Below, piece by piece: positions 1 to 12,226 of a stretch of DNA of 64,000 nucleotides. The stretch is from Chamaelirium japonicum (Eukaryota > Streptophyta > Magnoliopsida > Liliales > Melanthiaceae), in assembly GCA_947650365.1 (NCBI GenBank), contig OX393550.1:95212951-95276950 (forward strand), given 5' to 3'. The notes below the pieces were generated by a model, which was given only the letters and a program-made list of their open reading frames with translations, was not told the origin of the DNA and ran no database searches. The position numbers were made by a program, and so were the translations under genes. Each line of letters opens with the position of its first letter. Position 1 is the stretch's first letter.

Positions 1-375
1 AGGTGTGGCCGGCCATAAAGAGAAGAAAAGAAAAAGAAAAAGAAAAGAAAAAGAAAAAGAAAAGAAAAGAAAAAATCCAAACCGCCTTGATGCGGGGGGA
101 GGTGGCGTGGACGTCTGCACAACCGTAGATCCACGACGATCCCTCGATCCGACAGACAAGATGACGTCGTGTCGCCATGCGATCCGAAAGTGCGAAGATA
201 ACAACTCAATCTTCAAAGATCAAGTCACATCTTACCCGTAACCACCCCAACTAAAAAGGAGGGGATCGAGTTTGTTTCCCCAAATAAGGGAACAATATCT
301 TGATGGTTATGGGGGGAGATATTGGATGAAGCAAAAAAGATTTCAGCCATATCTCTCCCAACCGCCCCCCTTTGC

Positions 376-385
376 CTATAAATAG
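376..385 (+). promoter_or_regulatory. TATA box of the LTR-like block
   Basis: CTATAAATAG lies in a C-rich then G-rich context, as in Pol II promoters of plant LTRs. Transcription would start about 30 bp downstream and run into the 60-bp repeat. This is inferred from the sequence only. Confidence 0.4.
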
Positions 386-762
386 AAGGGGTGGGGGAAG
401 GCATCAAAGGTCCGAAAGCCGACGAAAGAGCTCCGCAAGAGAAGCTCCAACGCTCGAAGACCGAAGACTTCACGAGGCACGGCAAGCACGTCCTACGGGA
501 ATCCTTGGCCCTTCAAGTCCTCATCAACGTGAAGACCTTGCACTCGAAGATCAAAGCTTCGACTCCTCGCACGAAGAAGAAAGCTTGGAGAAGAAGACCC
601 GGAGTCATCATCATCCCGACTGCTCCGACAATCTTCATCAGCTCCGAAGACGCCATAAGAAAAGGCCGGAGAAGAAGATCGAAGCCGACAACACCCGTCG
701 TCTTCAACAAAGGCATCAACTCCTCGCACGAAGAAGAAAGCCGGGAGAAGAAGGCCTGAAGC

Positions 763-1080
763 CGGTGCTACCCCTGTCGTCTTCATCAACAAAAAGCCGA
801 CGCTACAACCGTCATGTTGAAACCGGTGCTACCCCCACCGTTTTCATCAACAAAAGCCGACGCTACAACCGTCGCACGGAGATCGGTGCTACCCCCGTCG
901 TCTTCATCAACAAAAGCCGACGCTACAACCATCGCACGGAGATCGGTGCTACACCCGCCGTCTTCATCAACAAAAGCCGATGCTACAACCGTCGCACGGA
1001 GATCGGTGCTACACCCGTCGTCTTCATCAACAAAAACCGACGCTACAACCGTCGCACAAGGATCGGTGCTACCACCGCCG
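763..1080 (+). repeat. 60-bp tandem repeat, about five units, period divisible by three
   Basis: The unit contains ACGCTACAACCGTCGCACGG and GATCGGTGCTAC and recurs exactly every 60 bases, with only substitutions between copies. Because 60 is a multiple of three, every frame stays open through the array and reads as a 20-residue repeat. A related imperfect duplication, ACTCCTCGCACGAAGAAGAAAGC, occurs at about 559 and 719, so the area has expanded more than once. Confidence 0.85.
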
Positions 1081-1860
1081 AAAAGCCAAGACCAACGCCA
1101 CAACCGTCGAGGAAGCCGGAAGAATAAAAAAGCCTTAAAGAAGTAGCGCCAGTTGTTCGAGAAGAAGATCGAGTCGAAGCTAAAGCCAAAGCCAACGCAA
1201 GAAGCCAAAGCAGACGCACCGGTAAAGCCCGCGCCAAAGCAACGCAAGTGCCAAAGCCAAGCAACTACGCCGGTTACGAGCAAAGCACCGCACGTTCTAG
1301 CCGATACGACGCGAAGTCCGAAAGAACTAAAGTATCGCAAGTCTCTACCCGTCTACGTTCAAGCGCAAGCGCCAAAACAAAGCAAAAGCCAGAGCCACGC
1401 CAAAGCAACGCCAAAGCCAAAAGCCAAAGCCAAAGCCGACGCCAAAAGCACGATCGACGCCGTGAACCGACAATCAAGGACGCCGAGGCCTAGCAAGGAT
1501 CGAGGAAGACACGAAGACCGAGGAACGAAGCCCAAAATCTCCCTAGCCGAGAAAGCGCAAAGCACGGACGGGGCAAAATCAACAGCCGATATTCCTTAGC
1601 CTCTCAAGAAACCCTCACCCTGTAAAGACCTTTGTCCTGGGCAACCCCTTCAGAGCTCTTGCACGAATACCACGTGGAGACACGGATCAAAGGGACCCTC
1701 CAGAGGATCCCTCCCACAATCTCCTGATCAAATATTCGCCGCACCCGGACTTGCCACACCCGAGCCCCCCGGGTCCCGGCCAATCTGTAATCTCGTGTGA
1801 TCCGCAATAAAGACGACCCGGATCTTTTTCCGCGCTCACAGCCATTTCTTCCTTCCCTAA

Positions 1861-4277
1861 ATATAGTTTCATTTCACATATTTCTATATGTTTCATGCTA
1901 CAAGATATTTAGATATGAAATTAGTCTTTATAGAAATTCTTATTTTGAGCCTCGGGTAGGAGAAACTCATCTAAAAACTCGAGCTGTTAGAGAGGCAACA
2001 ATGAATATTAAAAGGCTTAACAAACACAACCTGGAAAAATGATAAGTATAGCTTTAATAAGAGGGGAGATCGAGAAGGTTTGGTCAAGAATTTTTTTTTA
2101 CTAGACTGACTAGGCGGTCAGAGGATAGGACGCTAGAGCAAGGGCTAAAGAGAGCCGTTGCTATTTATTAATTCCATAACCCCATGAACATGACATCAAC
2201 GAGCAGGATTCGTACACACAAACAAGACACAATGGCTTTGAGGGAACTTCTCCAACATGGGAGAGAGAGAGAGAGGAAGTACCACCAGGTCAAGATTTAA
2301 GAGTATGTGATCCCACATTCGACGCCCGTAAATGGGTGCAATCCAAAATTAAATAGGGGGGTCGATATTCATCAGCCCTTGCTGCCGACGATGCCCGAAG
2401 ACACTGAATAGACGCAACGAGAGATACGAATGGATATCGTGTCTCCCCGGCCCATGCGCTATCAGATATCTGTCTTTGTGTCAAGCTCCATCTCTTCAGG
2501 ATGGGGCCTGAGCTCTGCATTGATGGGCAATGGCGACGGGGGCGTGGTTGGCATGTTCGCCGGTCGGCTCCCGCCTTCGAGGGCCCAAGTTATTAGGGCA
2601 GCGTACATGGGTTGGTGGCCTTGTCCCTAGTGTTGATTGTTGGGGGGGGGGGACGGTTGGTTCAGTGAAGGATGTCTTGCTGCCATGGCCTATGGGGGTT
2701 TCAGTTCATCTGTTCCTTCAAATGAGCTGGATGTTTGGTCTGCAATCTGCATGAGTTGGCTGGTTCTTTGTATTTCTGTATGCATGTATCTGTGTATGTA
2801 GCTATGTATGCAGGACCCACCGGCATTCATTCGCATCCGTACAGTGGGACCAAATTCAAACTAACCCAATCAAGTCGTGCATTGACCCAAACCAAACTGA
2901 CCCGGCCTATAAAGGCCGATTGGTTCGATTCGATCGGGGTTTTGGGTTGGCATCATACATCGTGGATAAGGATGGCAATGGGTCAGGTTCGGATTTTAAT
3001 TCGGAAAAGGTCTATTCAAAAATCATAAAAATCAATTCTCATACCCGACCCATTGAAGGCGCATGTTCTAGTAGTCTTTAACGGAAATTTAAAAAAAAAG
3101 ATATATAATTAATTAATAAGCTGCATAAGTTCTCTTTTAATAAAAATCACACAATATATACAAAAAGGAAGTATATTGTGTTGGGTTTAATTTAGCCACG
3201 TAGTAGCTTTGCGTGGCATGAGGATGGCCCAATAAGATCCCAATTCGATCGGATTGGCCTTTAATAAATGGGCAATACCCATATGTTTTGTGGTTAAACG
3301 ACGAATCATGATCCTTCATCTAATATAATATGGATGGACGAATTAGACTTCAGGCATTAGGGTTTTGGGGTGGCATTCCGATTCAGTTATTAATAGACGT
3401 ATCTACCGTCCATTAAGGATCCTTCGGCCAAGTTCTAAACCAGAAACGTCACCTCTTCGTCCTCGTGGATCGACCTCTCCTGGCCTTCCTCCTGGATCAG
3501 TGCATTGCAAGAAGTGCGGGGATTCCTTTCTGGGATTAAGAAAACCTCTTCGGATCTACAACCTTGGTGTACATGGCCAGCGGTATGATCTTCTTTCGCG
3601 TCCCACTTATTGTTGATCCGAGTTTGCGTCGTTGTTTGTCTCGGCTATATATATAGAAATTCATGTAGATTTCTTACACTAGTATCAGAGTCATTCTTTG
3701 ATATTTTTGGATCCTCATTCTTTTCATGGAATATTTTGGGTGATCGGTACGACGTTAAATCATTGACCCTCCACGGTGCGGTGTTTTTCATCACATGGCC
3801 GGGGCAATGTCGTGTGCCTGCACACCATGGCCGGCGGCTGCATCACACGGCATGGCCGACGTTTTGCATCGCACGGCGTGATCGACGTTTGCATAGCACG
3901 ACGTGGGCCATGGTTGCATCACACGGTATGGCCAACAGTGCATCCCACGCACCGATCCAACGCAGCGTGCAATGCTACATTAATACGCACTGACGGGTCG
4001 GACGGCTCCGATTGGACGGTGGGTACGTTGCACGATTATGGTTTTTTCATTGAAACCCTAATTGTGATAAAATAGGGTCCGAGTTTTGATTTTAGAGTTC
4101 AAACCCGATCCTATAAAGCTTTTCGGGTACACAAACTTCGATCCCTCTGATTGGGCCCAATTTTTGACCGATTTCATCCCATGGATGCACATATCAAAAT
4201 GTTAGAAGATAAAAGTAATATATGAATTAAGATGAGAAACAAAAGGGTTTCACCAGAGACATTAAGGTTGGTGTTGG
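1861..4277. other. Intergenic repeat debris without a supported gene
   Basis: I see no gene here. A primer-binding-site-like CTAGTATCAGAGTC at about 3678-3692, next to TTACA, suggests a degraded LTR junction. Downstream, 3786-3960 holds a degenerate repeat built on CATCACACGG and CATGGCCG. A stretch at 2965-3055 with GGATGGCAATGGGTCAGG and a complementary GACCCATTG end resembles a short hAT-type MITE relic. Open frames are short and not conserved-looking. Confidence 0.5.
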
Positions 4278-4426
4278 CAGTGGCGGATTTACAGAGGGTC
4301 GACGAGTGGGGGCAGTTGCCCCCACTGAAAACCCAAATTTTTTTTACCCACTACTATGTTTCCACATTGCATGCTACTTTGCCCCCTCACCCATCAGAGC
4401 CGTCCCTTTAGCCTTTAACCTTCATC

Positions 4427-7400
4427 CAGTGGCGGATTTATAGAGGGTCGAGTGGGGGCAGTTGCCCCCACTGAAAACCCAAATTTTTTTTACCCACTAC
4501 TATGTTTCCACGTTGCATGCTACTTTGCCCCCTCACCCATCAGAGCCGTCCCTTTAGCCTTTAACCTTCATCCCTTTAGCCTTCGTCCACGTTGCATTGC
4601 TACTTTGCCCCCTCACCCATCAGAGCCGTCTCTTTAGCCTTCATCCACTCGGCCGTCCTTGGCTTCATCAACGCGGACGAACCGGCGAGATTCGAGAAAG
4701 AAAAAAATGGGGGCGACGCCGCGACGGGCTGCAGCATTCAATACGGTTCGTCGGGCTCGAAGAAAAAAAAAGGGGACGATTGAGAAACCTATCGGCAGCA
4801 TCAACCTCCATCTCCTGCGGGCTTGTGACGGTTGTGGCATCCGCACTGATTCAGGATTCATGAACCAAGCAACACTGCCGACACAAGCTGCTGTACGGTT
4901 GTATAAATCGTTAATCTGATTTCTCATATCCTATTTTGTTTTATTTGATCCTCCCCTTTTTGCAATTTGTGAAGCACCAAAGTCCTAATTTCTTCCCCCT
5001 TCTCGTCTTTCTTCAATTATGTGAAGAATTGAAGCCCTACTTTTTTCCCCTTCTATTTCTTCAATTTTGTGAAGCCGGTAATCTTTTTTTATTAGATTTT
5101 CTATCTTCTCCTCTTTTTTCAATTATGTGAAGTCCTATTAATTTTTTATTTGATTTTCCCCATCCTCCTCTTTCTTCAACTCTATGAAACCCTAATTTTT
5201 TTTTAAATTTGGTTTTCACCCTTCTCCTCTTTATGACAGGTTCGAAAATATTAGGTTGAGAAAATACCGAAAGGTGTCTTTAGATTTATGGCGTTTTAAG
5301 TATATATTGAAAGTTAAAACGATAATAAGGGCAGCCAGCTTTGACAACTAACCAGGTTTCTCAATACTCATTTTTGTGCTATTAAATTAATTTATAATCG
5401 AACGTGATGATTTTGCTTTTACCGATTAATTTGTCCGTTCCTCGAAGTACTTGTATTGTATCCTGATGCTTACCCAAATTTACACTGATATGGTACAACT
5501 GCAACTTATTAGAAGCTAATGAGACAGTTATTTCAAAACTTCAGTAGGGATTTGGGACTTATGACAGTTTATTGAATTATTCTAGTGTTTTTTATTTAAT
5601 GTCCACTATGATCTTTACAAATGTGTTGTGACTTGTAACTATTGTTTGTTGCTTACTTGTTTTTTGTTTAGAAAAAAAATAATCACTCAAATAAATTGAA
5701 CTATAAATAATTTTATTTTCTTTCAAACAGTTATGGAGAAATATTTCAAAAGAAAGTCAAGTTTAGAATTGTTACTTCCTACAGAAAGAGATGATTCTTC
5801 TTCAAAAACTATTCACCTCGACAACTTGTCAGAGCTTCCTACAGATCCAGGTCTACGACCACGGATTATGGAGTAGCATCCTAATCTTCGAGATGAAATT
5901 CACAGGGCATATCTGCAAAAGGGTCCTTGTCAACCTAAAAAATATATTTTTCCACAAAGAAAATTTGGAGAAGCATTGCGGCGGTTCAACTCTGCATGGT
6001 TTAGTGAATACGGTGGTTGGTTGGAGTATAGTGTGACCAAAGATTCTGCATTTTGCTTATGCTGCTATCTTTTTAAAGAAGATATTGGAAACCAAGCGGG
6101 CGATGACTCTTTTGTCGGTGAAGGGTTTTCAAATTGGAAGAAGAAAGAGAGGATTCAAATTCATGTAGAAGGCTCCAATAGCTCTCACAACCAAGCTTGG
6201 AACAAGCGTCAAAATCTATTGAACCAAAAGCAGCATATTCCGATAATTTTCTTCAAGCATTCAAATCAAGCTCGAAGTGAATATCGAATTCGCTTAAATG
6301 CTTCAATCGATTGTATTCGTTTTCTCCTACGACAAGGCCTTTCATTTCGCGGTCATAATGAATCTGAGGAACCAAGGAACCAAGAAAATTTTCTAGAGCT
6401 TTTGCATTTTCTTGCTGATCATAATAAAGAAGTGAAAGCTGTTGCATTTGAAAATGCTCCTGAAAATCTCAAATTGACGGCACCTGACATTCAGAAGGAC
6501 ATTGTAAATGCTATTGCACTTGAAACCACCAATACTATTATTACAGATATTGGGGATGCATTATTTTCAATTCTTGTTGATGAAGCTCATGATATATCAA
6601 CAAATGAGCAAACGGCTGTTGCATTGTATTATGTGGATGGAAAAGGGCATGTAATTGAACGCTTCTTAGGTATTGAACATGTTTCTAGCACCACTGCTCT
6701 CTCACTCAAGGTGGCGATTGAAAAATTATTTTCTAGACATGGATTGAGTATATTTAGTTTGCGCGGACAAAGTTATGATGGGGCAAGCAATATGCAAAGA
6801 GAGTTCAATGGACTTAAATCGCTTATTATGAAGGAGAATGAATATGCATTTTATGTTTATTGTTTTGCTCATCAACTTTAGTTGGCTCTTGTAGCTGTAG
6901 CAAAGAATCATGCTCCAATATATTGATTTTTTAACTTGGTTGCAAATTTGGTAAATGTGTTTGGTTCTTCATGTAAACATCAAGATACCCTTCGGGAGAG
7001 ACAGGCTATTAGAGTTATTGAAGCACTAAAGAGTGGTGAGCTTTCAAGTGGCCGAGGTTTAAATAAAAAAACTAGTCTTAAACGTTCTAGCGATACATGT
7101 TGGGGCTCACATTATGGCACTTTGGTAAGCTTGATTACTATGTTATCAGCTATAACTGATATACTTGAGATGATCGAGGAGGATGGTTTGAACCAAGAAC
7201 AAAGAGGTGAAGCTTGTGGTTTATTGAAATCAGTGCAATCATTTGATTTTGTATTCAATTTACATTTGATAAAAACTATTTTAGAAATCACAAATGAGTT
7301 ATCACAAACATTACAGAGAAAAGAGCAAGATATTGTGAATGCCATGAACTTGGTTGAAATATCTAAGAAACGACTGCAAATGATGAGGGACAATGGTTGG

Positions 7401-8268
7401 GATTCTTTGCTTGAACAAATTTCTTCTTTTTGTGGCAAGCATAATATGTTTCTCTTAACATGGATGCTATATTTCAAACTCAAGGACGAGCACGACGTGG
7501 AGTGCAGGAGCTTTTAAATTTATATCACTATCGTGTCGAAGTATTCTATACTGTCATAGATATGCAACTTCAAGAGTTAAATAGTCGTTTCACTGAGGCG
7601 AACACTAAGTTGCTTCTCTGCGTGGCATGTCTAAGTCCAAACAATTCATTCTCTGCTTTTGATAAGCAAAAATTGATTCGTCTTGCCAAATTCTATCCTA
7701 AAGATTTTTCTTCAGTAGACCTCAATGTGCTTGAAGATCAACTCGAGAATTATATAGTTGATATGCGCTCTGAAAGTGAGTTTTCAGGATTGACAGGGAT
7801 TAGTGATCTTTCTCAGAAAATGGTTGAGACAGGAAGAAATGTAGTATATCCATTGGTTTACATGCTTATAAAATTGAGTTAGATTTTACCGGTTGCGACT
7901 GCAACTGTAGAAAGGGCATTTTCAGCTATGAAGATTATGAAGAGTCAGTTACGCAACCGAATGGGAGATCAATGGATAAATGATAGTTTGATTGCATATA
8001 TTGAGAGGGATATACTGAATGATGTTGATAATGAGGCTATTATGCAACGCTTTCAAACTATGAAGACTCGTCGGGGACAATTGTAATGTATTGAAAGATA
8101 TATTATGAATCATGATACTTTTTGGTGATTTGGCACTTCTTTTTAATTTTTAGTTATATTCCATGTACCTATCTCTCTTTTTAAAGAAAATATATTTTTT
8201 TAGTCTACTGAATTCATTTGTTGGTGAAAATTGGATGAAAATTGGGTGAATTCCTGGCTCCGCCACTA
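4427..8268 (+). mobile_element. Inner hAT transposon, inserted in an older copy of the same family
   Basis: It begins CAGTGGCGGATTTA and ends GGCTCCGCCACTA, the last base differing from the expected G. The target duplication CCTTCATC is perfect on both sides (4419-4426 and 8269-8276). This 8-bp site is exactly the sequence found about 149 bp inside the host element, and the inner copy carries its own equivalent at about 4565. Body sequence is closely similar to the outer copy along its whole length. The inner right end lacks about 30 bp that the outer copy has just inside its terminus, including a GTTGCCCCCAC block. Confidence 0.93.
5733..8086 (+). pseudogene. Broken hAT transposase (TTF-type zinc finger, DUF4371-like, hAT dimerisation) of the inner copy
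   Basis: The start ATG (MEKYFKRKSS) follows a splice-acceptor-like TTTCAAACAG, so a 5'-UTR intron is likely. Domain order fits hAT proteins of the ZMYM1-like/TTF group. It has an N-terminal Cys-rich segment with FCLCCYLF, a central domain with SILVDEA and YDGASNM, and a C-terminal dimerisation segment with VERAFSAMK. The first D, the YDG aspartate and the VERAFS glutamate are candidates for the DDE triad, by analogy with the family. Expected length is about 785 residues. It is dead: in-frame stops at about 5872, 6879, 6926 and 7880, and a 4-bp loss at about 7457 relative to the sibling copy. The frame closes with TAA at 8084-8086. Confidence 0.9.
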
Positions 8269-11200
8269 CCTTCATCCCTTTAGCCTTCGTTCACGTTGCA
8301 TTGCTACTTTGCCCCCTCACCCATCAGAGCCGTCCCTTTAGCCTTCATCCACTCGACCATGCTTGGCTTCATCAACACGGACGACCCGGCGAGATTCGAG
8401 AAAGAAAAAAATCGGGGCGATACCGCGACGGGCTGCAGCATTCAATACGGCTCGTCGGGCTCGAAGAAAAAAAAAGGGGACGATTGAGAAACCTATCGGC
8501 GGCATCAACCTCCATCTCCTGCGGGCTTGTGACGGTTGTGGCATCCGCACTGATTCAGGATCCATGATCCAAGCGACACCGCCGACACGAGCTACTGTAC
8601 GGTTGTATTAATCGTTAATCTAATTTCTCATATCCTAATTTGTTTTATTTGATTCTCCCCTTTTTGCAATTTGTGAAGCACCGAAGTCCTAATTTCTTCC
8701 CCCTTCTCGTCTTTCTTTAATTATGTGAAGCATTGAAGTCCTACTTTTTTCCCCTTCTATTTCTTCAATTTTGTTAAGCCCGTAATCTTTTTTTATTAGA
8801 TTTTCTATCTTCTCTTCTTTTTTCAATTATGTGAAGTCCTATTAATTTTTTATTTGATTTTCTCCATCTTCTTCTTTCTTTAATTATATGAAACCCTAAT
8901 TATTTTTTAAATTTGGTTTTCACCCTTCTCCTCTTTATGACAAGTTCGAAAATATTAGGTTGAGAAATGACCGAAAGGTGTCTTTAGATTTACGGCGTTT
9001 TAAGTATATATTGAAAGTTGAAACGACAATAAGGGCAGCCAGCTTTGACAACTAACCAGGTTTCTCAATACTCATTTTTGTGCTATTAAATTAATTTATA
9101 ATTGAACGTGGTGATTTTGCTTTTACCGATTAATTTGTCCGTTCCTCGAAGTGCTTGTATTGTATCCTGATGCTTACCCAAATTTACACTGATATGGTAC
9201 AACTGCAACTCATTAGAAGCTCATGAGACCGTTATTTCAAAACTTCAGTAGGGATTTGGGACTTATGACAGTTTATTGAATTATTCTAGTGTTTTTTATT
9301 TAATGTCCACTATGATCTCTATACAAATGTGTTGTGACTTGTAACTATTGTTTGTTGCTTACTTGTTTTTTGTTTAGAAAAAAAATAATCACTCAAATAA
9401 ATTGAACTATGAATAATTTTATTTTCTTTCAAACAGTTATGGAGAAATATTTCAAACGAAAGTCAAGTTTAGAATTGTTACTTGCTACAGAAAGAGATGA
9501 TTCTTCTTCAAAAACTAGTCGCCTCGACAACTTGTCAGAGCTTCCTACAGATCCAGGTCTACGACCACGGATTATGGATTACCATCCTAATCTCCGAGAT
9601 GAAATTCGCAGGGCATATCTGCAAAAGGGTCCTTGTCAACCTAAAAACCATACTTTTTTACAAAGAAAATTTGGAGAAGCATTGCGGCGGTTCAACTCTG
9701 CATGGTTTAGTGAATACGGTGGTTGGTTGGAGTATAGTGTGACCAAAGATTCTACATTTTGCTTATGCTGCTATCTTTTTAAAGAAGATATTGAAAACCA
9801 AGCGGGCGGTGACTCTTTTATCGGTGAAGGGTTTTCAAATTGGAAGAAGAAAGAGAGGATTCAAATTCATGTAGGAGGCCCCAATAGTTCTCACAACCAA
9901 GCGTGGAACAAGTGTCAAAATCTATTGAACCAAAAGCATCATATCCCGACAATTTTCTTCAAGCATTCAGATCAAGCTCGAAGTAATATCGAATTCGCTT
10001 AAATGCTTCAATCGATTGTATTCGTTTTCTCCTATGACAAGGCCTTTCATTTCGTGGTCATGATTAATCTGAGGAATCAAAGAACTAAAAAAATTTTCTT
10101 GAGCTTTTGCATTTTCTTGCTGATCATAATAAAGAAGTGAAAGCTGTTGCATTTGAAAATGCTCCTGAAAATCTCAAATTGACGGCACCTGACATTCAGA
10201 AGGACATTGTAAATGCTATTGCATTTGAAACCATCAATATCATTATTACAGATATTGGGGATGCATTATTTTCAATTCTTGTTGATAAAGCTCGTGATAT
10301 ATCAACAAAGGAGCAAATGGCTGTTGCATTGCGCTATGTGGATGGAAAAGGGTATGTAATTGAACGCTTCTTAGGTATTGAATATGTTTCTAGCACCATT
10401 GCTCTCTCACTCAAGGCGGCGATTGAAAAATTATTTTCTAGACATGGATTGAGTATATTTAGTTTGCGCGGACAAGGTTATGATGGGGCAAGCAATATGC
10501 AAGGAGAGTTCAATAGACTTAAATCGCTTATTATGAAGGAGAATGAATGTGCATTTTATGTTCATTGTTTTGCTCATCAACTTCAGTTGGCTCTTGTAGA
10601 TGTAGCAAATAATCATGCTCCAATATATTGGTTTTTTAACTTGGTCGCAAATGTGGTAAATGTGGTTGGTGCTTCATGTAAACGTCAAGATACCTTTTGG
10701 GAGAGACAGGCTATCAGAGTTATTGAAGCACTAAAGAGTGGTTAGCTTTCAAGTGGCCGAGGTTTAAATCAAGAAACTAGTCTTAAACGTTCTAGCGATA
10801 CACGTTGGGGCTCACACTATGGCACTTTGGTAAGCTTGATTACTATGTTCTCAGCTGTAACTGATGTACTTGAGATGATCGAGGAGGATGGTTTGAACCA
10901 AGAACAAAGAGGTGAAGCTTGTGGTTTATTGAAATCAGTGCAATCATTTGATTTTGTATTCAATTTACATTTGATGAAAACTATTTTAGGAATCACAAAT
11001 GAGTTATCACAAACATTACAGAGGAAAGAGCAAGATATTATGAATGCCATGAACTTGGTTGAAATATCTAAGAAACGACTGTAAATGATGAGGGACAATG
11101 GTTGGGATTCTTTGCTTGAACAAATTTCTTCTTGTTGTGGCAAGCATAATATGTTTCTCGATCTTAACATGGATGCTATATTTCAAACTCAAGGACGAGC

Positions 11201-11434
11201 ACGACGTGGAGTGCAGGAGCTTTTAAATTTACATCACTATCATGTCGAAGTATTCTATATTGTCATAGATATGCAACTTCAAGAGTTAAATAGTCGTTTC
11301 ACTGAGGCGAACACTAAGTTGCTTCTCTGCGTGGCATGTCTAAGTCCAAACAATTCATTCTCTGCATTTGATAAGCAAAAACTGATCCATCTTGCCAAAT
11401 TCTATCCTAAAGATTTTTCTTCAGTAGACCTCAA

Positions 11435-11766
11435 TGTGACGACCAAGATCCAATAGGCCAATAGCCAAGAGCCAAGACTCCTGAGGCGGGAATGCCAAGA
11501 TGGATGAGATGAGGTGAGGTGTACAAGGCCATGAGTTAGCCCCATATCGCCCGGAGAGAAGGAGATCATGAGCTACTTATATAATTTCCCCTCCCAAACA
11601 TAGAAGACGTGTTTTAAAACCGTGCGCCGCTATGGAATTCGTAAGAACTCCGTAGTTAAGCGTGCTCGGACGAGAGTAGTACCAGGATGGGTGACCTCCC
11701 TGGGAAGTTCTCGTGCGGGCACGTGCAAAGCGAACAATATCTTGTGTGTTTGGGACGGATGTTACA
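11435..11766 (+). repeat. Cassandra 5' LTR
   Basis: 332 bp, TG...CA ends. It holds a TATA-like TTATATAATTT at about 11578-11588 and the 5S-like segment downstream. It differs from the 3' LTR at eight positions, including two in the 5S A-box area. Confidence 0.93.
11625..11723 (+). ncRNA. 5S-rRNA-like segment in the Cassandra 5' LTR
   Basis: AGAACTCCGTAGTTAAGCGT, then GCTCGGACGAGAGTAGTACC, then AGGATGGGTGACCTCC and TGGGAAGTTCTCGTG correspond in order to the 3' three-quarters of plant 5S rRNA. That includes the A-box (AGTTAAGCGTGC) and C-box (AGGATGGGTGACC) of the internal Pol III promoter. In published Cassandra elements this segment is transcribed by Pol III. Activity here is inferred. It is not a bona fide ribosomal 5S gene, because the 5' quarter diverges and it lies within an LTR. 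Confidence 0.85.
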
Positions 11767-11769
11767 AAA

Positions 11770-11782
11770 TGGTATCAGAGCC
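11770..11782 (+). other. Primer-binding site (tRNA-iMet) of Cassandra
   Basis: TGGTATCAGAGCC starts three bases after the 5' LTR. It is the common plant primer-binding site, complementary to the 3' end of initiator methionine tRNA. Confidence 0.93.
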
Positions 11783-11834
11783 GGTTCTCCTCGCTATGGG
11801 GGGGGTCTAACCCTACACGAGGACGTGTAGCCCT

Positions 11835-11894
11835 AAGGGGGGTGGATTGTGACGACCAAGATCCAATAGGCCAATAGCCCTAAGGGGGGTGGAT
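11835..11894 (+). repeat. Polypurine tract and 47-bp duplication of polypurine tract plus LTR start
   Basis: AAGGGGGGTGGA precedes an LTR start at 11848. About 32 bases of LTR later the sequence returns to CCCTAAGGGGGGTGGAT and the true 3' LTR begins at 11895. The two joins share AATAGCC/GTAGCC microhomology, which suggests template switching during reverse transcription. Confidence 0.85.
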
Positions 11895-12226
11895 TGTGAC
11901 GACCAAGATCCAATAGGCCAATAGCCAAGAGCCAAGACTCCTGAGGCGGGAATGCCAAGATGGATGAGGTGAGGTGAGGTGTACAAGGCCATGAGTTAGC
12001 CCCACATCGCCCGGAGAGAAGGAGATCATGAGCTACTTATATAATTTCCCCTCCCAAACATAGAAGACGCGTTTTAAAACCTTGCGCCGCTATGGAATTC
12101 GTAAGAACTCCGTAATTCAGCGTGCTCGGACGAGAGTAGTACCAGGATGGGTGACCTCCCTGGGAAGTTCTTGTGCGGGCACGTGCAAAGCGGACAATAT
12201 CTTGTGTGTTTGGGACGGATGTTACA
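11895..12226 (+). repeat. Cassandra 3' LTR with 5S-like segment
   Basis: 332 bp, same ends as the 5' LTR. The 5S A-box equivalent reads AATTCAGCGTGC instead of AGTTAAGCGTGC, while the C-box is intact. Confidence 0.93.

Larger units (their letters stand above)
1..1860 (+). mobile_element. LTR-like block, probably a solo or truncated LTR of a retrotransposon
   Basis: No host gene is recognised here. The left edge is a purine-rich (AAAAG)n stretch. A TATA box at 376-385 is followed by about 1.2 kb of A/G/C-rich sequence with recurring GAAGATCGAAG-like words and a 60-bp tandem repeat. A downstream part at 1600-1830 looks like an LTR 3' portion. The word CAATCTCCTGAT near 1719-1730 and its surroundings recur in the block at 49.5-49.96 kb, which has the same order: TATA box, GAAGATCGAAG words, then this region. 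I infer that the two belong to related LTR families. No TG...CA ends or target duplication were found, so the limits are approximate. Reading frames through the repeat are best explained as by-products of its 60-bp period. Confidence 0.4.
11435..12226 (+). mobile_element. Cassandra TRIM retrotransposon, complete, with 5S-rRNA-like LTRs
   Basis: Two LTRs of exactly 332 bp (11435-11766 and 11895-12226) start TGTGACGACC and end GATGTTACA. The 5-bp target duplication CTCAA is perfect (11430-11434 and 12227-12231). Between them are the tRNA-iMet primer-binding site, a polypurine tract and nothing coding. Each LTR contains a 5S-rRNA-like segment, the hallmark of Cassandra elements in plants. I count eight base differences between the LTRs, so the insertion is fairly recent. 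A 47-bp extra copy of polypurine tract plus LTR start sits at 11848-11894. Such elements need proteins from an autonomous partner. Confidence 0.95.

Noticed and set aside
372..1127. 251-codon open frame through the 60-bp array
   Set aside because: It starts at a TTG, covers the TATA box, and exists only because the repeat period is a multiple of three. The opposite strand is open for the same reason.
5976..6881. 301-codon frame as a separate gene
   Set aside because: It is the middle of the inner hAT transposase between two stop codons.
11625..12190. Genuine 5S rRNA genes
   Set aside because: They lie inside TRIM LTRs with a diverged 5' quarter, which is the Cassandra arrangement, not a 5S cluster.
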